Source: Mercurialis annua
Lineage: Eukaryota; Streptophyta; Magnoliopsida; Malpighiales; Euphorbiaceae
Length of the DNA: 64,000 nt
Assembly (NCBI RefSeq): GCF_937616625.2
Contig: NC_065570.1
Location: forward strand, 8,194,001-8,258,000
Direction: 5' to 3'
Under the pieces are notes generated by a model. It did no database searches. It was not told where the DNA came from and was given only the letters and a program-made list of their open reading frames with translations. Within the stretch, counting starts at the first letter, position 1. Every line of letters begins with the position of its first letter. The position numbers and the translations under genes were made by a program. Below are positions 35,822 to 47,335 of this stretch, in pieces.

Positions 35822-36102
35822 ATTAGCCTAAAAATATAATTATATAAGAACAATTCAGGATCCACGATGACCCAATCTTAATTTTAATGAACCTAAAAAT
35901 AAAAAGAATTATTTCTAATTACCTGGAAAAAAAATTTCTTTAATTGATTTAAATAATTGAAAATAAATTATCTAAAAAAAACGGATTGACCCACGTGAAT
36001 CAATTTGAAGATAAAAAAAATAGTTTGTTTGTAGCTAAAGCTAGAGAAATAAAATTTCAAGATATAGGTGAGTTGGAAGATGTTTACGTTTGAGTAAATT
36101 TG
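35822..36102. other. AT-rich DNA after the copia truncation
   Basis: No 3' LTR or coding sequence is found; nothing recognisable. Confidence 0.5.
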
Positions 36103-36455
36103 TAAGTTTAAATGAACAAAAGGTCAACGCGGTCTTTAAACTGATGCCTCGAAATCAAATGAGTCCATTTTAACCTTTTGGTCAACTAAACCCAAAATCT
36201 GTGTTTTCGGAGTCAAATAAGTCTATTTTAACTTTTTGGGTAAATTAGACCCAAAACTCTCTTAATTTAGATCAAATAATCATGAAATTGTACACCTCAA
36301 ATGTGGATTTATATAGGGATTAATTGACTCAAGTGACTTATTTGATCCCAAAAATATAAATATTGGGTCTAATTGACCAAAAATTTAAAATATATTTATT
36401 TGATTTTAAGACACTAATTTGAAAATTGCATTGACATTTTTATTTAAACTTAAAT
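36103..36455. mobile_element. Fold-back MITE
   Basis: The left half (TAAGTTTAAATGAA..., TCAAATGAGTCCATTTT, GGTCAACTAAACCCAAAA) is the imperfect inverted copy of the right half (TTGGGTCTAATTGACC, ...TTTATTTAAACTTA). There is an internal tandem duplicate of the TCAAATRAGTCYATTTTAAC segment. No coding region, no clear TSD. Confidence 0.65.
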
Positions 36456-36589
36456 TGAACTCATACATATAGAGTTTAAAATTTAATAAAATTTTATTTT
36501 TTTACAAAGAATCTGTTAAGTTCAAGTGGATTTAATCTAAATATAAAAATATGATTTTATTATTAGTACCTCTATAAAAAAAAGGAACA

Positions 36590-36938
36590 AAGAGTTAATG
36601 CGTTCTCTGAACTTGCGGTACGAGATCATCGAACTCAATTTATATTTTTTTGAGCTATTCACCCCAAAACTCTTTATTTTGAATAAATAACATGATTTAT
36701 ATTTTTATTTCAAAAAAAAAAGATTTAGGATAATTGTATCGCAATAATTAAAAAAATATCTAATTATTTTTTACATTCCTCACCTCCGATTTGTATTTTA
36801 CGTGTTTTAAAAATATAATAATAAAATTATTTAACTCAAAGATAAAAAAATTAGAATTTTTATTAAAAAAATTTAAATTATATTAAATGATCTCATGTCA
36901 TAAATTTAGTAGGCGCACGAACTCTTCATTCATAGAAA
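36590..36938. mobile_element. Probable degenerate fold-back MITE
   Basis: The left end (AAAGAGTTAATGCGTTCTC..., GAGATCATC) pairs imperfectly with the right end (GATCTCATG..., GCGCACGAACTCTTC). The interior is A/T-rich. Confidence 0.45.
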
Positions 36939-38512
36939 AAGTAGGGAGAATATATGTTAAATGAGATACACAACCACCTATATAATTTAGATTTCTGGTC
37001 CTTAGGGTACAACCATTTATGCATTCACATGTCTCACCCACTTGTTTTAGAGGCACAAAGGCTTCATTATTTTTGTCGACGCATTACCAATATTACATGC
37101 AAAACTGTCTATATATACTACCAAAATATTAAATTACTAATATGATAAAAATTTAAATATAAAATAATTCATTTTATACAAATATACTGAATATGAAACA
37201 GTTGGCACTAGTAAAATTGAATAATAGTCTTTATTTTTAAACCCAGCCAACTAAATTAAGAGAAGAGTAAACCCAGCCGACACAAAATTGCAAATGCTAA
37301 TTAATATACATTATTTGCTCAAGTATACGACCATTCCAGACAACCTAAAATCAGTTTAAGCAGCACATAGTTTGCTACGCCGACATCCTTACGCCGACTT
37401 TTTATTGTTGTGAACCATTGTCCCCTTAATACTTTTTAGACTATGTACAATTCATAGCATGCCATTTTTCGGCATAGCTTCATGACAAAAGATAATATGA
37501 TCATTATTTGAAAAAACGACTACAAAAGTCTCAAGTCTAACCCGGCAATTATGCTAAAATATTACAGCCGAATTCATCAAGAGGTAGTTGGTTCAAATCC
37601 TGCTTCTAGTGTTATACATCTTATCAACATTTGAAATTTTTGCTGTCTAAATTCTATCTATATAGAACAAAATTAATAATGTCTCTCTCATAATAAAATA
37701 TTATGTCAACTTTTTTTTAAAAATCAAACAGAGACAATTATGTAAGTTTTTTATATTTTTTTATTATATTATATTCACTTCATTCTATTTAACACATTAA
37801 AAATACGGTAAATTTATAAATTACTTTTTATACCCTTCATTTTTATCTTGAAAATATGATATAATCAAATATATTATTAATTTTACATATTAATCTACAT
37901 ATCAAACTTATTATTGTTAAAAGTTGGAAAAATATGTAATAATAATAAAAGAAGACATTAAGATATCAAAAATACAAAAATGGCAAATAAAACAAAACAG
38001 TGGATTTTAAATAAGAGTAATATAAAAATAATTTTAAAGATTATAATTTGTTAAAAATGTACAAATATTTGAGGAAAAGAAAGAAAAATGGACAATTATT
38101 TCAAAACTGAAGAAGTATTATGTAATAGTCTCAGATTTATGTATATGTTATTAAGTTATTAGTCAAAAAGTTTAAATTATATGAGATTTCATATTTATTT
38201 ATTAAAAATATGAACCTTTTCAGTTGAGGTTAATTCGAATCGAATTTTTCAAAATCACTAATATTAGTCCATTTGAAATAAGTATTGCCTCAATTTTATC
38301 CAATCATTCATTTTTTCAGAAAAATGTTTTTGATTTATTTTAATTATGACCATTTGGTAAACTATTTTTAATTTTAATATATATTTTTAAATGAAAAATT
38401 ATTAGTTTTGATTAGAATTGAAAAAATTCGATAGTTTTTAAAAAGAAAGAGCGATTAGTTATAATTGAAACGTAACTATTAAAAATGGATTTTAATAGCC
38501 TTAAAAAAATAG
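36939..38512. other. Intergenic AT-rich DNA with one possible SINE B box
   Basis: No gene. At about 37576-37603, GAGGTAGTTGGTTCAAATCCTG (split here only by naming) resembles a Pol III B box (GGTTCAAATCC). This suggests a decayed tRNA-derived SINE around 37540-37660, but no A box is convincing. The rest is featureless. Confidence 0.4.
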
Positions 38513-38877
38513 GGTTAATTCCATAAAAAATCACGATATTTACACGGAGTTTTATTTTATATCACGATCTTTAAAAGTTGTCATATAAAATTATGACCTT
38601 TCATTTTTTTTAAATGTATCATTTTAATGTATTTTTGTTGAGTAAATTCTTCATTAAACCATTAATAAAAGTCTCAAATTATAAATCAACACTAAATATT
38701 ATTATCTTTCAATTAGAGTATGTAAAATTAGTAATTTTTAGTTTGAAAAAATACACCGAATTTTACTTTGTTGATAGATTTGAAACAAAATGAAAAATCG
38801 TGCCTTAAATGCCAACTTTGGTGATGAAAATGAAATTTCATATACAGATCATGATTTTTTTATAAAATTAATTCTAA
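38513..38877. mobile_element. GGGTTAAT-type MITE, degenerate
   Basis: Starts GGGTTAATTCCATAAAAAATCACG and ends ATCATGATTTTTTTATAAAATTAATTC (written here as motifs, each imperfect). It shares its terminal sequence with the elements at 38974, 57420 and 60253. A possible A-rich 9-bp duplication is too simple to trust. Confidence 0.55.
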
Positions 38878-38973
38878 AAAATATGATAAGAATTAACTTT
38901 ATCCAAAAAGAGTAAATATTATTAAATATTAGTCTAAAATTTAAATATTAGATATTAGTGTTAATATTTATTT

Positions 38974-39291
38974 GGGTTAATTACATATAAAATCACCACC
39001 TTTACACAAAATTGCAAAAATAGCACGACCTTTAAAACGTGGCAATTCAGGGCACCACCTTTCATTTATTTTCAAAAACAACATGGACACATTTTTAATG
39101 GCATTTTTGCTGATGTGGCATGACACGTGGCACTCTCATCGGGTGTCCAAGTCAGCAAAATTTTATTTAAAAACGTGTCCATGTTATTTTTGAAAAGAAA
39201 TGAAAGGTGATGCCCTGAATTGACACGTTTTAAAGGTCGTGTTATTTTTGAAAATTCGTGTAAAGGTGGTGATTTTATATGTAATTAATCC
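38974..39291. mobile_element. GGGTTAAT-type MITE, 9-bp TSD TATTTATTT
   Basis: Near-perfect inverted arms of about 130 bp (GGGTTAATTACATATAAAATC... to ...ATATGTAATTAATCC). TATTTATTT lies at 38965-38973 and 39292-39300. The centre contains GACACGTGGCA. The long arms and 9-bp duplication fit a Mutator-type MITE. Confidence 0.92.
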
Positions 39292-39304
39292 TATTTATTT
39301 TTAG

Positions 39305-39400
39305 TCAGTTCACTTGCTATCCGAAGGGTGAATCGAATTCACGTCCTCAGAAACATATAATGTGAGCATTGCCAACTTAGTCCAACGCACGACTAAATAA
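39305..39400 (-). mobile_element. tRNA-derived SINE-like fragment (minus strand)
   Basis: On the minus strand TTGGACTAAGTTGGCAATGC looks like an A-box region. GTGAATTCGATTCACCC, about 35 bp on, looks like a B box in a T-loop-like context. It lacks a complete tRNA fold. Confidence 0.45.
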
Positions 39401-40300
39401 TATTACAGATTTACAATTTCAAACTCATGTCGGTACTTAAGAATGAGAAAAGAGATGCAGCAAAAATACAGCCTACGAAGCCAAGCGGTTAGTTTTTGTT
39501 TTTCCGGACCAAGACAAATTAAGCAAAGTGTGTTGTGCAACATCACCAAAATAGTATTTTGGTGGTGGTGCATTTATGCATGGAGACCCAGTAAATTTTC
39601 TATATAATACTTCAGTCTTTTAAATTAATAAATAACTTAAAACAATACAAATATTTAAAAAAAATTATTTTTAAATTATATTGCATTCATTTTTATTTAA
39701 TATAGCGGTAATTTTTACTTTACTATAAACGATAAGAGTATATATGACAATTGATCATCTAAATAATAAATGAATGTTTATAATTTAAAATAAAAAAATA
39801 AAATTATGTATAGCAATTTAAAATGGAGAGTAGGTTATGATCAATTAATTTCTTTTTCTTTTTTTTACTTTCTTTAAAGATAGAGAATCGCTTTTATAAA
39901 ATACAGCGTACATGCTCGAAAACTAAATCATAAGAACTGCAATTTTAGGCTCCTACGACATGTTCACTATTCGGAATTAACTGAGCTGTTTCTCAATAGA
40001 ATAAATTAGAATTGACATTTTTACATAGGGATTATTCTCCCAATTAACATGGATCAATGTTATGAGTGTTCCTTTTATTCTTATGCTCAGAATAATTCTT
40101 TACTATAGTTCATCCGATTGAAAGACTTTAGATTTGATTTCCGTTCTAATCTCAGCAAACGAAGGCTTCATTAACAAATCTATTGCATTTTTATTCCATG
40201 GGAGCTCCTTTATGGTCCATATTTCAGAAACGGATAAACCAATTATAGTCGATGGTGTCCTTTCGGTTAATTTCGATTCAGAGGCTAATTCTTTTGATAG
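39401..40300. other. Intergenic DNA, no confident gene
   Basis: A 64-codon frame at 40134-40328 runs into the LTR remnant at 40301 and shows no family similarity that I recognise, so it is not called as a gene. The rest is AT-rich. Confidence 0.45.
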
Positions 40301-40931
40301 TGTAATACCCGGTAGCGTTGAGACTTAAGATTCTGACGTGATGCGTATCAATTTTAACGTGTTCATTGAAATCCATTTATGGTTGATTTAAGCGTATTCT
40401 TTTATGCATGTGAATCGAGGAATTGGAATCTGTTTATGAGAAGTTTGATGTTAGGTTTTGGTTCGAACATATAACCATTCGTTTTTTTTTTCAAGAAAAT
40501 TTAATGTCTGGGGTTTTGAGCAGTGTATGATTGTTTAAAAATGAGTCGGCACATGAACGATCACTGAGGAAAGTAAACGATCATTTACTGCAAATGGTAT
40601 GAATTACGTTCGAACATTGTAAACTCGTCATTTTTACCTCAAACTTGATTTGAAAAAAACAAATTGACTCTATACTCTTAAACTTTTTCATATGATTATC
40701 CCACTTATTTATCAAATGTGATACTCATATTGTTTTAGTAGGTTGTGTAGAGGATGTTTCAAACATTATATTGTAAAAAAAATTGTGATTTGACATTAAT
40801 GCTATATGGTAATTGTTTCATGTTTTAAAAGTGAAAAATTTAAAGTTGATTTTTAGGGTTGCTATGGTTTTAGAGCTAATATTTTGGCTCATTTTTTAAC
40901 GCCGGTCTCGATGAAGGAATTTAGATCATGA
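40301..40931 (+). mobile_element. Degenerate, shortened LTR of the Tekay/Del-like family
   Basis: Starts TGTAATACCCGG. Near the end are a TTGCTATGGTTTTAGAGCTA block and ACGCCGGTCTCGATG, clear decayed forms of the terminal blocks of the other LTRs, then TAGATCATGA where the others have GGTCGTGACA. At about 630 bp it lacks most of the LTR, including the palindrome array. An old solo LTR is the simplest reading. Confidence 0.7.
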
Positions 40932-41116
40932 AAAAAAAAATAGATTGATGGACCCAATTTTAGAATTGTTTCAGTAATAATCCCCAAAAAACACAAAGAG
41001 AATAGGAAAAAGTAACAATGTCCATTTACCATCACAATCATGTCCCACTAAACTTATTTGTACTCAGTTTATGGTAATTGATAAAAAAAAAGTTTATAAT
41101 TTTAGTAGTACTGTAG

Positions 41117-41205
41117 ACGGCCCAAGTGGCTCAAACTTTTCGGTGAATTTTTGAAGTTTTGGTTTCAAATCTTAGTAGAGTTAGTGGTTTAAAGTCATTT
41201 AAAAT
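41117..41205 (+). mobile_element. Possible SINE-like fragment
   Basis: GGCCCAAGTGGCTCAAAC (A-box-like) is followed about 35 bp later by GGTTTCAAATCTT (B-box-like). Short and degenerate. Confidence 0.35.
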
Positions 41206-41218
41206 CTGAAAATTTAAG

Positions 41219-41872
41219 AATATTAAACTCCCTATATCACTGAACTTACCTATTGTTATAAAAACGATACTAAATTCTACTCCCTCTGTTCCAATAGAGT
41301 TGTCCACTTTGCCTTTATCACACAGTTTAAGAAAAGTAATTATTACTTATGAATTTTGTAAAAATTTTCTTATTTTTCTTGTCATACCCCTATTTAATGT
41401 AGGGTCCACTTGCAATTTACTTTCAAAAGACTCATTAGTGGATTTTAAATAGGGGTAATATAGGATTTTGAGTGTAAAAATTAGTTACTTTTTGAAAGTG
41501 GACAAGAGTTTTGGAACAAAAAAATTTCTCAAAGTGGACAACTCTATTGAGACGGAGGGAGTATTATGTTATAAAAAGGTCACTTGATTATACATTTTGT
41601 TATAAAGAGGTTCACACATATAAAACAACGTCGTTTTTACTGACGTGGCAAGTCAAATTTACAAAAAGGTATAAAATTCAGCGATCTTTTTGTAATAGAA
41701 GGTTTAACGGTGACCTTTCTGTAATTCACGAGAAGTTCACTATTCTTTTTGTAACAACATAAACCTTTTTATAATAGAAGGTATAACTTGGGGACATTTT
41801 TGTAACAAAATAAAATTTAGTACCTTTTTATAATAATAGATAAGTTCAGTGTCCTATAAAATTTAATATCCA
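41219..41872. mobile_element. Fold-back MITE containing a Stowaway MITE
   Basis: The outer arms ATATTAAACTCCCTATATCACTGAAC... and ...GTTCAGTGTCCTATAAAATTTAATAT (motifs, imperfect) are inverted repeats with a shared TTATAAAAA-GATACTAAA block. The Stowaway at 41280-41561 interrupts the left arm. The interior has repeated TTTTGTAATAGAAGGT-like words. No coding region. Confidence 0.75.
41280..41561. mobile_element. Stowaway (Tc1/mariner-type) MITE, TA target duplication
   Basis: CTCCCTCTGTTCCAATAGAG and the inverted end CTCTATTGAGACGGAGGGAG are flanked by TA (41278-41279 and 41562-41563). CTCCCTCYGT ends with TA duplication are the hallmark of Stowaway MITEs. 282 bp, no transposase. Confidence 0.95.
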
Positions 41873-42857
41873 AAAAATTTAACTACTAACGTAATTAGAT
41901 TTTATACCTCAGTCAAAAAAAATACGAACGATTAATATATAATTTACTGAAAATAATAAATGTAAAAATAAAGTATCTAATGAATGTTTGTAAATTTATA
42001 AAATATTATATAATATTGTATTAATAAATAAAATAGTAAAATTGTTAAACAATTAATTCACAAACAATTTAAATAAATATGTGTGAGGGCAAAAATAACA
42101 TGTGTTGACTTTATGAACAAAGCATGGATGTAAAAGAATAGTGGGTACAATAATGTAAAAAAGTAGCAGAAACATTATCAACTCTACGTTCCATGAGAAT
42201 AATTGAATCAAAGGTGTGAACCAAACAATTTGTATTGCAGAAAATGTTTTGCAGAACAACAACGTGCTTCAATCTCTCCTCATTTTTCTTCATATACAAT
42301 ATTTTAGTACACACCACCTAATTAAAATATAATAATTCGTTAGGCTCACTTCAATTAATTAGTACATAATTTTCTTTTTATAATCTCGATTTGAAATTTA
42401 AGTCTAGCCATGCGTATTAATTTGTGGATGACAATGAAATTATGATCAAGGACTTAATCAAGGGAGACTATATGGTCCTCATTCTCTAGTCATCAATTAA
42501 TTTTTTTATTATTTTTTATTTCTACTTCCGATCATAATAATCTTTTTACTTTTTATTTTGTATGAAGAAAATGCATGCCTAAGGTGCATGTGCACAAATT
42601 TTACAAGTAATCTCTCTAATTTTCCTCCTAAATCTGTAATGGCAATGCAATTGATTCGGATTTTTTATCTTTTGCGGGCTCGTTTTTATGCTTTTTTGAC
42701 TTTCTAAAAAAAAATTAAGAAAAGCATACTTATAAATTCTCAAAAAAAAAAAACATGCTTATATATAATCTATAGATAATGTAAATGTTGGAAATATTAT
42801 TCGATGTATATGTTGGAAAAAATTCTCAAGTTGTTGCTTTTTAGAGGAAAAATATAA
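41873..42857. other. Intergenic DNA, no gene seen
   Basis: AT-rich; minus-strand frames near 42053-42317 lack recognisable similarity. Confidence 0.5.
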
Positions 42858-44605
42858 ATTTTTTTTTTTTCTCAAAGGTTAAAATTTCCATTAAAAATAA
42901 CGAAAATTACACTCAACAAATTGAGTCAACTATTCTAAAAAAGATGATGAGAGCTGTAAAAATACAGTCATCGACTAGGGCTAAACTAACCAACAAGGGT
43001 CACCCAATTATATAGGCTAAAATAACTAGATCTAATAATTAAATCTAGACTTATTGAACGTTCTAAGGGAGCCCATGCCCTGAACGTTCCAACTTCGGAT
43101 TTTTATTGTTGCCGGTGGACCTGTTGATCAGGTTCCACCGTTAAAATTGACATACTTCCTCCACCAGATATGCAGTCCTGTTGCCGGGATAGCTCTTCTG
43201 ATGCTCCTTCTCTCCATTCATGACAGCCATCGCTCACTCCTTTCTTTTTTCCGATACTGCTCTCTCTTTCAATATTTGTTATATTCATTAATGGTAACAA
43301 AGTTGAATAGTCTTTACTAATACGTTGGCCCTTCTTAAAAGAGCCCATTTTGCAATTAGGCTTAGCCACTCCCTTATCTCTCTTATTGACTTTAAGCCCA
43401 ATTTTTTGCCCATTTGTTTCTTTAGACTTTTGTCTCATACGCGCCACATTTATTTCATCCTGATTCTCATATTCCTTATCAATATTAACTTCCACTAAAT
43501 CAGATATGGCTATTGACTTCAAGATATTATTCTTCACAATTCTATTCAAATTTGAATTAGGAAGCTTTAAATTCTCTCCTCCGTTACTTTCCACCAATCT
43601 TGCCAACAAATCCGCTTCCTCCAGATTCTCTCCTAAGATCATGCTCCCTTCCTTATCCTTCTTCTCCAAGCTTTGCTTCTCCATTAATGGTGGATCAGTA
43701 TTAGCCTGAGAATCATCCCTGTCGTTTGTGCTTCTATCACTCATTCTAGGGCGTTTTCCTTTTATCATTGTCTTTTGAATTGGTCCAGCTCTAATGAGTT
43801 CAGAGTATTTGTACTCCCCTTCGTTTGTTTCAATATGACATTCTAGCATTGGATGACCTAAAATGCCACACTTCAAACAAATATCTGGCAATTTTTCATA
43901 ACGTAAAACAGCCATGACCACTGTCCCCTTATCATCCATCTTCACCCTTAACCCTCTTCTCAACGGTTTCTTGATATTGACTTTAACTCGTACTCTGATA
44001 TATTTTCCAAGACAATCACCAGAGCCTCCTGGGTCTACTTCCTCCACTTCCCCAATCTGCGATCCAAGTGACTTTCCTGCCTCCTTGTTCAAACACATAA
44101 GAGGTAGATTATGAATCTGAACCCAGAATGAAACTTTATCAAAACTAGATTCTCTGTAATCTCCCAACCCTACTGGAATTTCTAAGACAATTAGGTGGTC
44201 TTGAAATTTCCATGGGCCTCCACACAAAATTCTTCTTCTATCTTCCATCAATTGGAAATGAACAACAAAAATATTGTTTCCCACTACTTCCACGACCAGT
44301 GGTTCTTTTGTTCTCCAAATAAAATTGAGGGTGCTAATAATGCCATCTCTGTTAATCGTCTTCGTAGAGAGAATTTTACCAAACAACGATAGAGCAACTT
44401 TTTGTTCTCCAACCGATTTTGCCTCAGCACTAAGATCACATTCCACAATATCTTCATCATCGCATAAAGTTAAAGACTGACATAAGGATGATAGCTCCAT
44501 TATGTAAAAAACTTCTGTCTAGAAAAAACTAGAGAGAAAAGGCTACTCTACTAAGAGAGAAAAGGCTACTCTAAAATAAACTTTTCCGGCATGCAGCCGA
44601 AAAAA
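42858..44605 (-). mobile_element. Internally deleted LINE keeping ORF1, the first codons of ORF2 and the 3' end
   Basis: On the minus strand a short 5' leader (44605-44501, with a duplicated GAGAGAAAAGGCTACTCT-like segment) precedes an intact ORF1. ORF2 begins directly at the ORF1 stop with SWNVQG, the usual first motif of the endonuclease, but only about 20 codons follow before TAG. A 3' UTR of about 150 bp and a poly-A tract (poly-T at 42858-42871 on the plus strand) come next. AAAAATATAAA at the 3' flank and AAAAATACAAA at the 5' flank may be the target duplication. Nearly all of ORF2 has been removed. Confidence 0.82.
43103..44500 (-). CDS. LINE ORF1 protein (DUF4283 plus CCHC zinc knuckle), intact
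   Basis: 465 uninterrupted codons. An N-terminal DUF4283-type domain (about residues 30-185, with FIWRTKEPLVVEVVGNNIF and GGPWKF segments) is followed by a CX2CX4HX4C zinc knuckle (C208, C211, H216, C221). The C-terminal half is long, basic and low-complexity and probably disordered. ORF1 proteins of plant L1-type LINEs are RNA-binding components of the retrotransposition particle. There is no stop or frameshift, although the partner ORF2 is deleted. It could be translated if transcribed. It belongs to a transposon, not to a host pathway. Confidence 0.9.
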   Translation of the reverse strand: MELSSLCQSLTLCDDEDIVECDLSAEAKSVGEQKVALSLFGKILSTKTINRDGIISTLNFIWRTKEPLVVEVVGNNIFVVHFQLMEDRRRILCGGPWKFQDHLIVLEIPVGLGDYRESSFDKVSFWVQIHNLPLMCLNKEAGKSLGSQIGEVEEVDPGGSGDCLGKYIRVRVKVNIKKPLRRGLRVKMDDKGTVVMAVLRYEKLPDICLKCGILGHPMLECHIETNEGEYKYSELIRAGPIQKTMIKGKRPRMSDRSTNDRDDSQANTDPPLMEKQSLEKKDKEGSMILGENLEEADLLARLVESNGGENLKLPNSNLNRIVKNNILKSIAISDLVEVNIDKEYENQDEINVARMRQKSKETNGQKIGLKVNKRDKGVAKPNCKMGSFKKGQRISKDYSTLLPLMNITNIERESSIGKKKGVSDGCHEWREGASEELSRQQDCISGGGSMSILTVEPDQQVHRQQ

Positions 44606-44869
44606 AAATACAAATTCCAAATTTCACATTTGATCTAAAATTACAAATCAATAAATTAATAAATCAAGAGAATATCAAAATTAAAGGCTCAAATTATTCA
44701 GAAGTGTGCTTCTTCTCCTTCAGATCAAAGGTCTAGATTTACCAGATCATCAATCCTTGTGAAGAATATGAGCTATACATGTTTGACATGAGAAACACAA
44801 GTGGTGTGTGTTTTGACATGCTGAGGTGGACTGGCGGCTATTTCTTAGCTCACAAGTTCTTTTCTTTTT
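44606..44869. other. Spacer between two LINE-derived segments
   Basis: No gene, no repeat structure seen. Sequence composition is mixed. Confidence 0.4.
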
Positions 44870-45683
44870 AAAATCGATATAGAACTACATTAATAAAGAG
44901 CATCAGAGCTCAAAATAGGATACCGAAAAGAAGGAGGGATAGAATCTCAGAAGCTACAATCAGAGGTAGAAATGGAAGCTCTAGCTAGGCTATGAGCTTC
45001 ACAAATTGTTGATCGAAAAATAAAGCGTATCTGAAAAGATGAAAGACTAGAAACAAGTGTCTTGCAATCAAGAATTACAGCTCCGAAATAGCTGCGATCG
45101 GATGAATCTTAGCGCAGTGCTTCGACAACTTGAAGTGCATCTAACTCGATAATTACATTATGCAAAACAATGACGCTTAAGCCAGCTTAAAGCTTCCTTA
45201 AGGCTTAAAGCTTCAGAAATGCTTGCATCCAGAGGACCACAAATTTTGCCACACTTTGCAGTTACCATAGTACCTGATTGATCTCTAATGATTCATCCAA
45301 AGCCAAGACAATTTTCGGTGCAACAACAAACCCATCTACAATGCATTTCAACCAACCAGATGGAGGACAAGTCCAACGTCGATCTCCATCACCTTCACAA
45401 AAGAGAACAAGAGTGGTAATACTCATTTGGCTTGCCTGCCACTGAAAGAGGAATGAGGATACCATGTTTAGAATATGAGTTGGAGAATTACTAATATTAT
45501 GCCAAACAACGTTGTTTATATTATGCCACAAGCCCTAAATAATCATGCAAAGTAGTGCACGTTTACCAGGACCAAATTTGATGATAAGACTGCCGAACCA
45601 TAAAGCAAAACAATCTGTAGATATACCAGCTGAACTAGAGTCAGTTAACGTTAGAAGAGAAGTAGAGGCATCAACTTGTAACA
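44870..45683 (-). pseudogene. LINE ORF2 C-terminal fragment (RNase H-like region and 3' end)
   Basis: Minus-strand frames contain a WTCPPSGWLKCIVDG motif near 45365-45325, the standard opening of the RNase H domain in plant LINEs. Further on there is a VAHSLARAS-like segment (as EAHSLARAS) near 44985-44960. The 3' end at about 44880 reads into sequence typical of a LINE 3' UTR. Stops interrupt it (for example after 45262). The fragment is cut on its 5' side by the LTR starting at 45684. Confidence 0.72.
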
Positions 45684-46621
45684 TGTAATATCCCATATTT
45701 TTCCGTTTGATTTTTAACGTGTTTTCGTAACCGTGATGATCGTTTTCGTGTTCGTTGGACTTGTTTCGGTCCATGTTTAAGTATTGGTTTTGGTCTGTCG
45801 TTGCCTTTGGGCATTGGGCCTCGTTAGGGCTCGTTTTTGTCTCGTTCTTGGTAGGGCGCGGTGGAGCCATCGCGCCGCATGTCGCGCCTAGTGCATCTTG
45901 CACCAGCAGGTAAGGCGCGATAGAAGGTCGCGTCTCGCAACGTGCATAACCTGTGAGTTTCGCAACAGGGCCTATAAATAGACCCCTTATCATTTCTTTC
46001 ACTCTTTTTTCAGAACCTAAAACCCTAGAGCGGCTGGAAACTTAGAATTCTTCGTTTTTTACTCATTCCGCACACATTTTGGTTTCGGTAAGTGATTCGT
46101 ACGTCCTTTCTCTCGTGTAATCATTATTTTGTTGTTTGTTTTGATTCCTTACTATTCATTCCTTATTTTCCAGCACCTTTGGTGTAAAATTATCATACCT
46201 AATCTGATTTCAGGTGTCCATTGATTCGATACATAGTCTTATATCGGGTATGTACTGTTTCTTATGCTATAACGCCTTATTGTTTTCTCGATTCGTTGTT
46301 ATGTGTTGTTATGATTATACCTACTATTTTGCCATGTATAATCTGAGTATGTATGTTAAGATGATTCTAGTATGTTTGTTGTTGGGTTTTACTCTAGATT
46401 TATGAAGTCAATTGATAGGATAGTATGCTAGATTGCTTTGGCATGATTTTGGCTTGTTTATTTACTGTTTTGGCATGAGGTTATGGCTGGAAATGCATGT
46501 CTTAGGGATGAGTTCATACCTTAGGATTGTACTTGAGTTATTCTATTGATTGATGGCTATATTATTGAATTGTTGGCTTTAAATGCAAAGTATATGTTGG
46601 TTTAATTTGTTTATTATTTAG
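45684..46621 (+). mobile_element. LTR start of a related gypsy family (truncated)
   Basis: Begins TGTAATATCCCA inside LINE sequence. It contains a GC-rich block with repeated GGCGCG/CGCGCC words (45855-45930), a CCTATAAATAGACC promoter box near 45971 and a CCTAAAACCCTAGAGC leader. The sequence meets an oppositely oriented LTR end at 46622. The 155-codon minus-strand frame over 45535-46002 spans the LTR/LINE border and is not a gene. Confidence 0.7.
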
Positions 46622-47335
46622 TGTCACGACCCAAAATCAAGGGCTAAGACAAGCACTAGGGAATGGGAGTGATTGTTCCGGAACTCGTAGCAAGCCTAAA
46701 AACGAGTAGAATTTTTTTGCAAAACCAAACATATAATCAAACATAAGCTCATAAAACTTCTTTAAACAATACGATTTTAGATATTAAAATCACTTTCTGA
46801 AAATCGTTGCGAAACAACTTAAAAACCAGGGTCTTATAAAGCGATATCACATATCCAGCATTGCCCTATTTCAAATCATACAAATTCATAAACATAACTG
46901 ATCCCACACATAGGCAATTGGTAAAGAAATCAAACAAAATAAGAGCACAGTTTTATAAAACTATGAATATTCAATTTATCAAATCAGAGTTAACAACACA
47001 ACACCGTCTGATACAAACATCATTCATGGTCTGACATCTACTAACTACCGCAGCGCTATGAAGTACAGCATACTTCGGTACATACTTCAAAATATTACAG
47101 ACTTCCAAAATAAAAATGGAAGTCCCCACTTCAAAATATTATGTTCCTGATAGAAATTATTATTGGGGGATCAGACGGCGCTAAGTGAGTTCATATAAAT
47201 AATATAGAAAATTAACAAAAACACAACATCTTTATATGCATACAAATACGGAACTAAATGAAACTTTAAGTTCATTATGTTTCTTTATTGAGTTCATAAC
47301 TCTTAGTTATTCGAGCAAAGCTTTATCATTAAGTC

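Noticed and set aside
40134..40328. 64-codon ORF
   Set aside because: Runs into the LTR remnant at 40301 and has no recognisable family; it may be chance.
45535..46002. 155-codon minus-strand ORF
   Set aside because: It crosses the LTR/LINE border at 45684 and combines antisense LTR with LINE sequence.
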